Source: Limimaricola sp. G21655-S1 (lineage in GTDB: Bacteria; Pseudomonadota; Alphaproteobacteria; Rhodobacterales; Rhodobacteraceae). Taken from it: a DNA stretch of 64,000 nucleotides. The stretch lies in contig NZ_JAPWGO010000001.1 in the NCBI RefSeq assembly GCF_027213785.1, forward strand, positions 62,001 to 126,000, read 5' to 3'. The notes below the pieces were generated by a model. The model was not told where the DNA came from. It made no database searches and saw only the letters and a list, made by a program, of their open reading frames with translations. The position numbers were made by a program, and so were the translations under genes. This document shows, in pieces, positions 62,993-64,000 of the stretch; position 1 is the stretch's first letter; each line of letters opens with the position of its first letter.

Positions 62993-64000
62993 TCACTGCA
63001 GGTCGGCAAAGGCCGATTTCAGCCGCGCCACCGCCTCGGCGACCCGGGCGCGCGGGGTCGCGATGTTGAACCGCTGGAAGCTCTCGCCGCCGAGGCCGAA
63101 GCTGGTGCCGTGGTTCACCGCGATCTTCGCCTCGCCCTCGATCCGCGCCAGCACCTCCTCGCGCGTCATGCCGGTGCCCGAGAAATCCACCCATTCCAGA
63201 TAGGTGGATTCGAGCGGCATCGGCCTGAGGCCCGGAATCGCCGCGACTCCCTCCTCGAACAGCCGCCGGTTGCCATCGAGATAGCGCCGCAGCGCCTCCA
63301 GCCACTCGACCCCGTCGGGCGACATCGCCGCCGTCGCCATGGCGAGGCCGAAGCTGTTGGGCGACAGCCCCAGCGCGCCCATCCGGGCCGCGAAGCGGGC
63401 CTTCAGCTTCGGGTCGGAGACGACGACGTTGCCGATATGCGCGCCGGCGATGTTGAAGGTCTTGGTCGTCGCGGTCAGCATCAGCAGCCGGTCGGCCACG
63501 CCGTCGATCCGGGTCATCGCGGTATGGGTCACGCCCGGCATGGTCAGGTCGCAATGGATCTCGTCCGAGACGAGGATCAGGTCATGGCGCCGCGCGAACT
63601 CGGCCCAGCCCTCCAGCTCGGCCCGGTTCCAGACCCGGCCGCCGGGATTTTGCGGCGAGCAGAGGATCATCATCCTCTCGCGCCCGGTCATCATCGCGTC
63701 CCAGGCTTCGAAATCGGGGACGTAGCGCCCCTCGTCCAGCGCCAAGGGGCATTCGACCACCTGCCGCCCGGCCGCACGGATCACCCGTGCGAAGGCGTGG
63801 TAGACCGGGGTGAACAGCACCACCCCCTCGCCCGGTTCGGTGAAGGCGTCGACGCAAAGGCCGGTGGCGTTGACGAGGCCATGGGTGGTGAAGATGTCGC
63901 CCGGATCGGGGCGCCAGCCGTGGCGGCGGTCCATCCACCAGCCGATCGCCTCGCGCTGCGCCGCGTCCGAGGCGGCGTAGCCGTAGACGCCATGCGCCGC
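62993..64000 (-). CDS. PatB/MalY-type PLP-dependent aminotransferase or C-S lyase, 5' end cut by window edge
   Basis: 336 residues visible of about 385. VYGYAAS, TTHGLVNA, SPQNPGGRVW, LVSDEIHCDL, and the PLP lysine in TATTKTFNIAGAHIGN give the class I/II fold of the MalY/PatB group. These usually act as cystathionine beta-lyases. The C-terminal GTSFGLGGESFQRFNIATPR carries the substrate carboxylate Arg. The start lies beyond 64000. Confidence 0.9.
   Translation of the reverse strand, partial: AAHGVYGYAASDAAQREAIGWWMDRRHGWRPDPGDIFTTHGLVNATGLCVDAFTEPGEGVVLFTPVYHAFARVIRAAGRQVVECPLALDEGRYVPDFEAWDAMMTGRERMMILCSPQNPGGRVWNRAELEGWAEFARRHDLILVSDEIHCDLTMPGVTHTAMTRIDGVADRLLMLTATTKTFNIAGAHIGNVVVSDPKLKARFAARMGALGLSPNSFGLAMATAAMSPDGVEWLEALRRYLDGNRRLFEEGVAAIPGLRPMPLESTYLEWVDFSGTGMTREEVLARIEGEAKIAVNHGTSFGLGGESFQRFNIATPRARVAEAVARLKSAFADLQ

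Overview
This 64 kb window is GC-rich, densely packed chromosomal DNA. Gene content and order point to an alphaproteobacterium of the Rhodobacteraceae/Roseobacteraceae. Pointers include the chain rpoZ - RelA/SpoT - DUF2062 - pdxJ - acpS - lepB - rnc - era, the chain rsmB - heparinase-like - purH - lspA - DUF3035 lipoprotein - paired M16 peptidases, DUF2794 and DUF1491 proteins, MbfA, a SelD fused to a flavin oxidoreductase, and the cobH-cobL-cobI-cobJ-cobM block. The genus cannot be fixed from sequence reading alone. No rRNA, tRNA, CRISPR array, insertion sequence or prophage was seen. About sixty genes occupy nearly all the space; the largest gap is about 300 bp (15904-16201).

Layout. (1) 1-3010, minus: heme oxygenase and a biliverdin-binding phytochrome kinase with a receiver domain, which is cut by the window edge. 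(2) 3187-7792, plus: an Att/Lol-type ABC exporter, a secreted CrtC/AttH lipocalin and an FMN-binding PNPOx-like protein, all overlapping. (3) 7842-10996: oxidoreductase-SelD fusion and tRNA uridine hydroxylase TrhO. (4) 11038-16483: AbrB-type membrane protein, beta carbonic anhydrase, a small HPt-like protein, leucyl aminopeptidase with an NlpC/P60 hydrolase, DUF2794 and an I78 inhibitor lipoprotein. (5) 16613-23865: glutathione-dependent formaldehyde dehydrogenase, NYN-LOTUS protein, TetR regulator, MbfA iron exporter, then a tightly coupled operon (nitroreductase, S-formylglutathione hydrolase, UPF0178, HAD hydrolase, ornithine cyclodeaminase-like protein). (6) 23951-34880, minus: housekeeping block with an MFS gene and two stress/surface-type genes inserted (four-helix DUF2383 protein and a duplicated chaplin-like acidic secreted protein). 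(7) 34982-44799: NYN protein, ispH, DUF3429, Mn catalase, rnhA, recO, two membrane transporters, truB/glycosidase/rbfA, dapB and DUF1674. (8) 44885-55763: rsmB to mutL and a lipoprotein. (9) 55945-62565: corrin-ring synthesis genes starting with a metal-chelatase that has a Cys-rich region and a His-rich tail. (10) 62639-64000: a conserved small protein and a PatB/MalY-type PLP enzyme cut by the right edge.

Genes are commonly joined by ATGA, GTGA or TGATG junctions, so several functional modules are probably translated in a coupled way: light sensing with chromophore supply, export with lipocalin, formaldehyde/redox detoxification, and cobalamin synthesis. The most unusual items are the duplicated chaplin-like secreted protein with an almost purely acidic mature chain, the 15-bp TGCGTATTTGNRGAA motif repeated at five gene borders, two back-to-back perfect palindromes after the formaldehyde dehydrogenase gene, an iron-control-element-like site before mbfA, and the histidine/cysteine-loaded cobaltochelatase.
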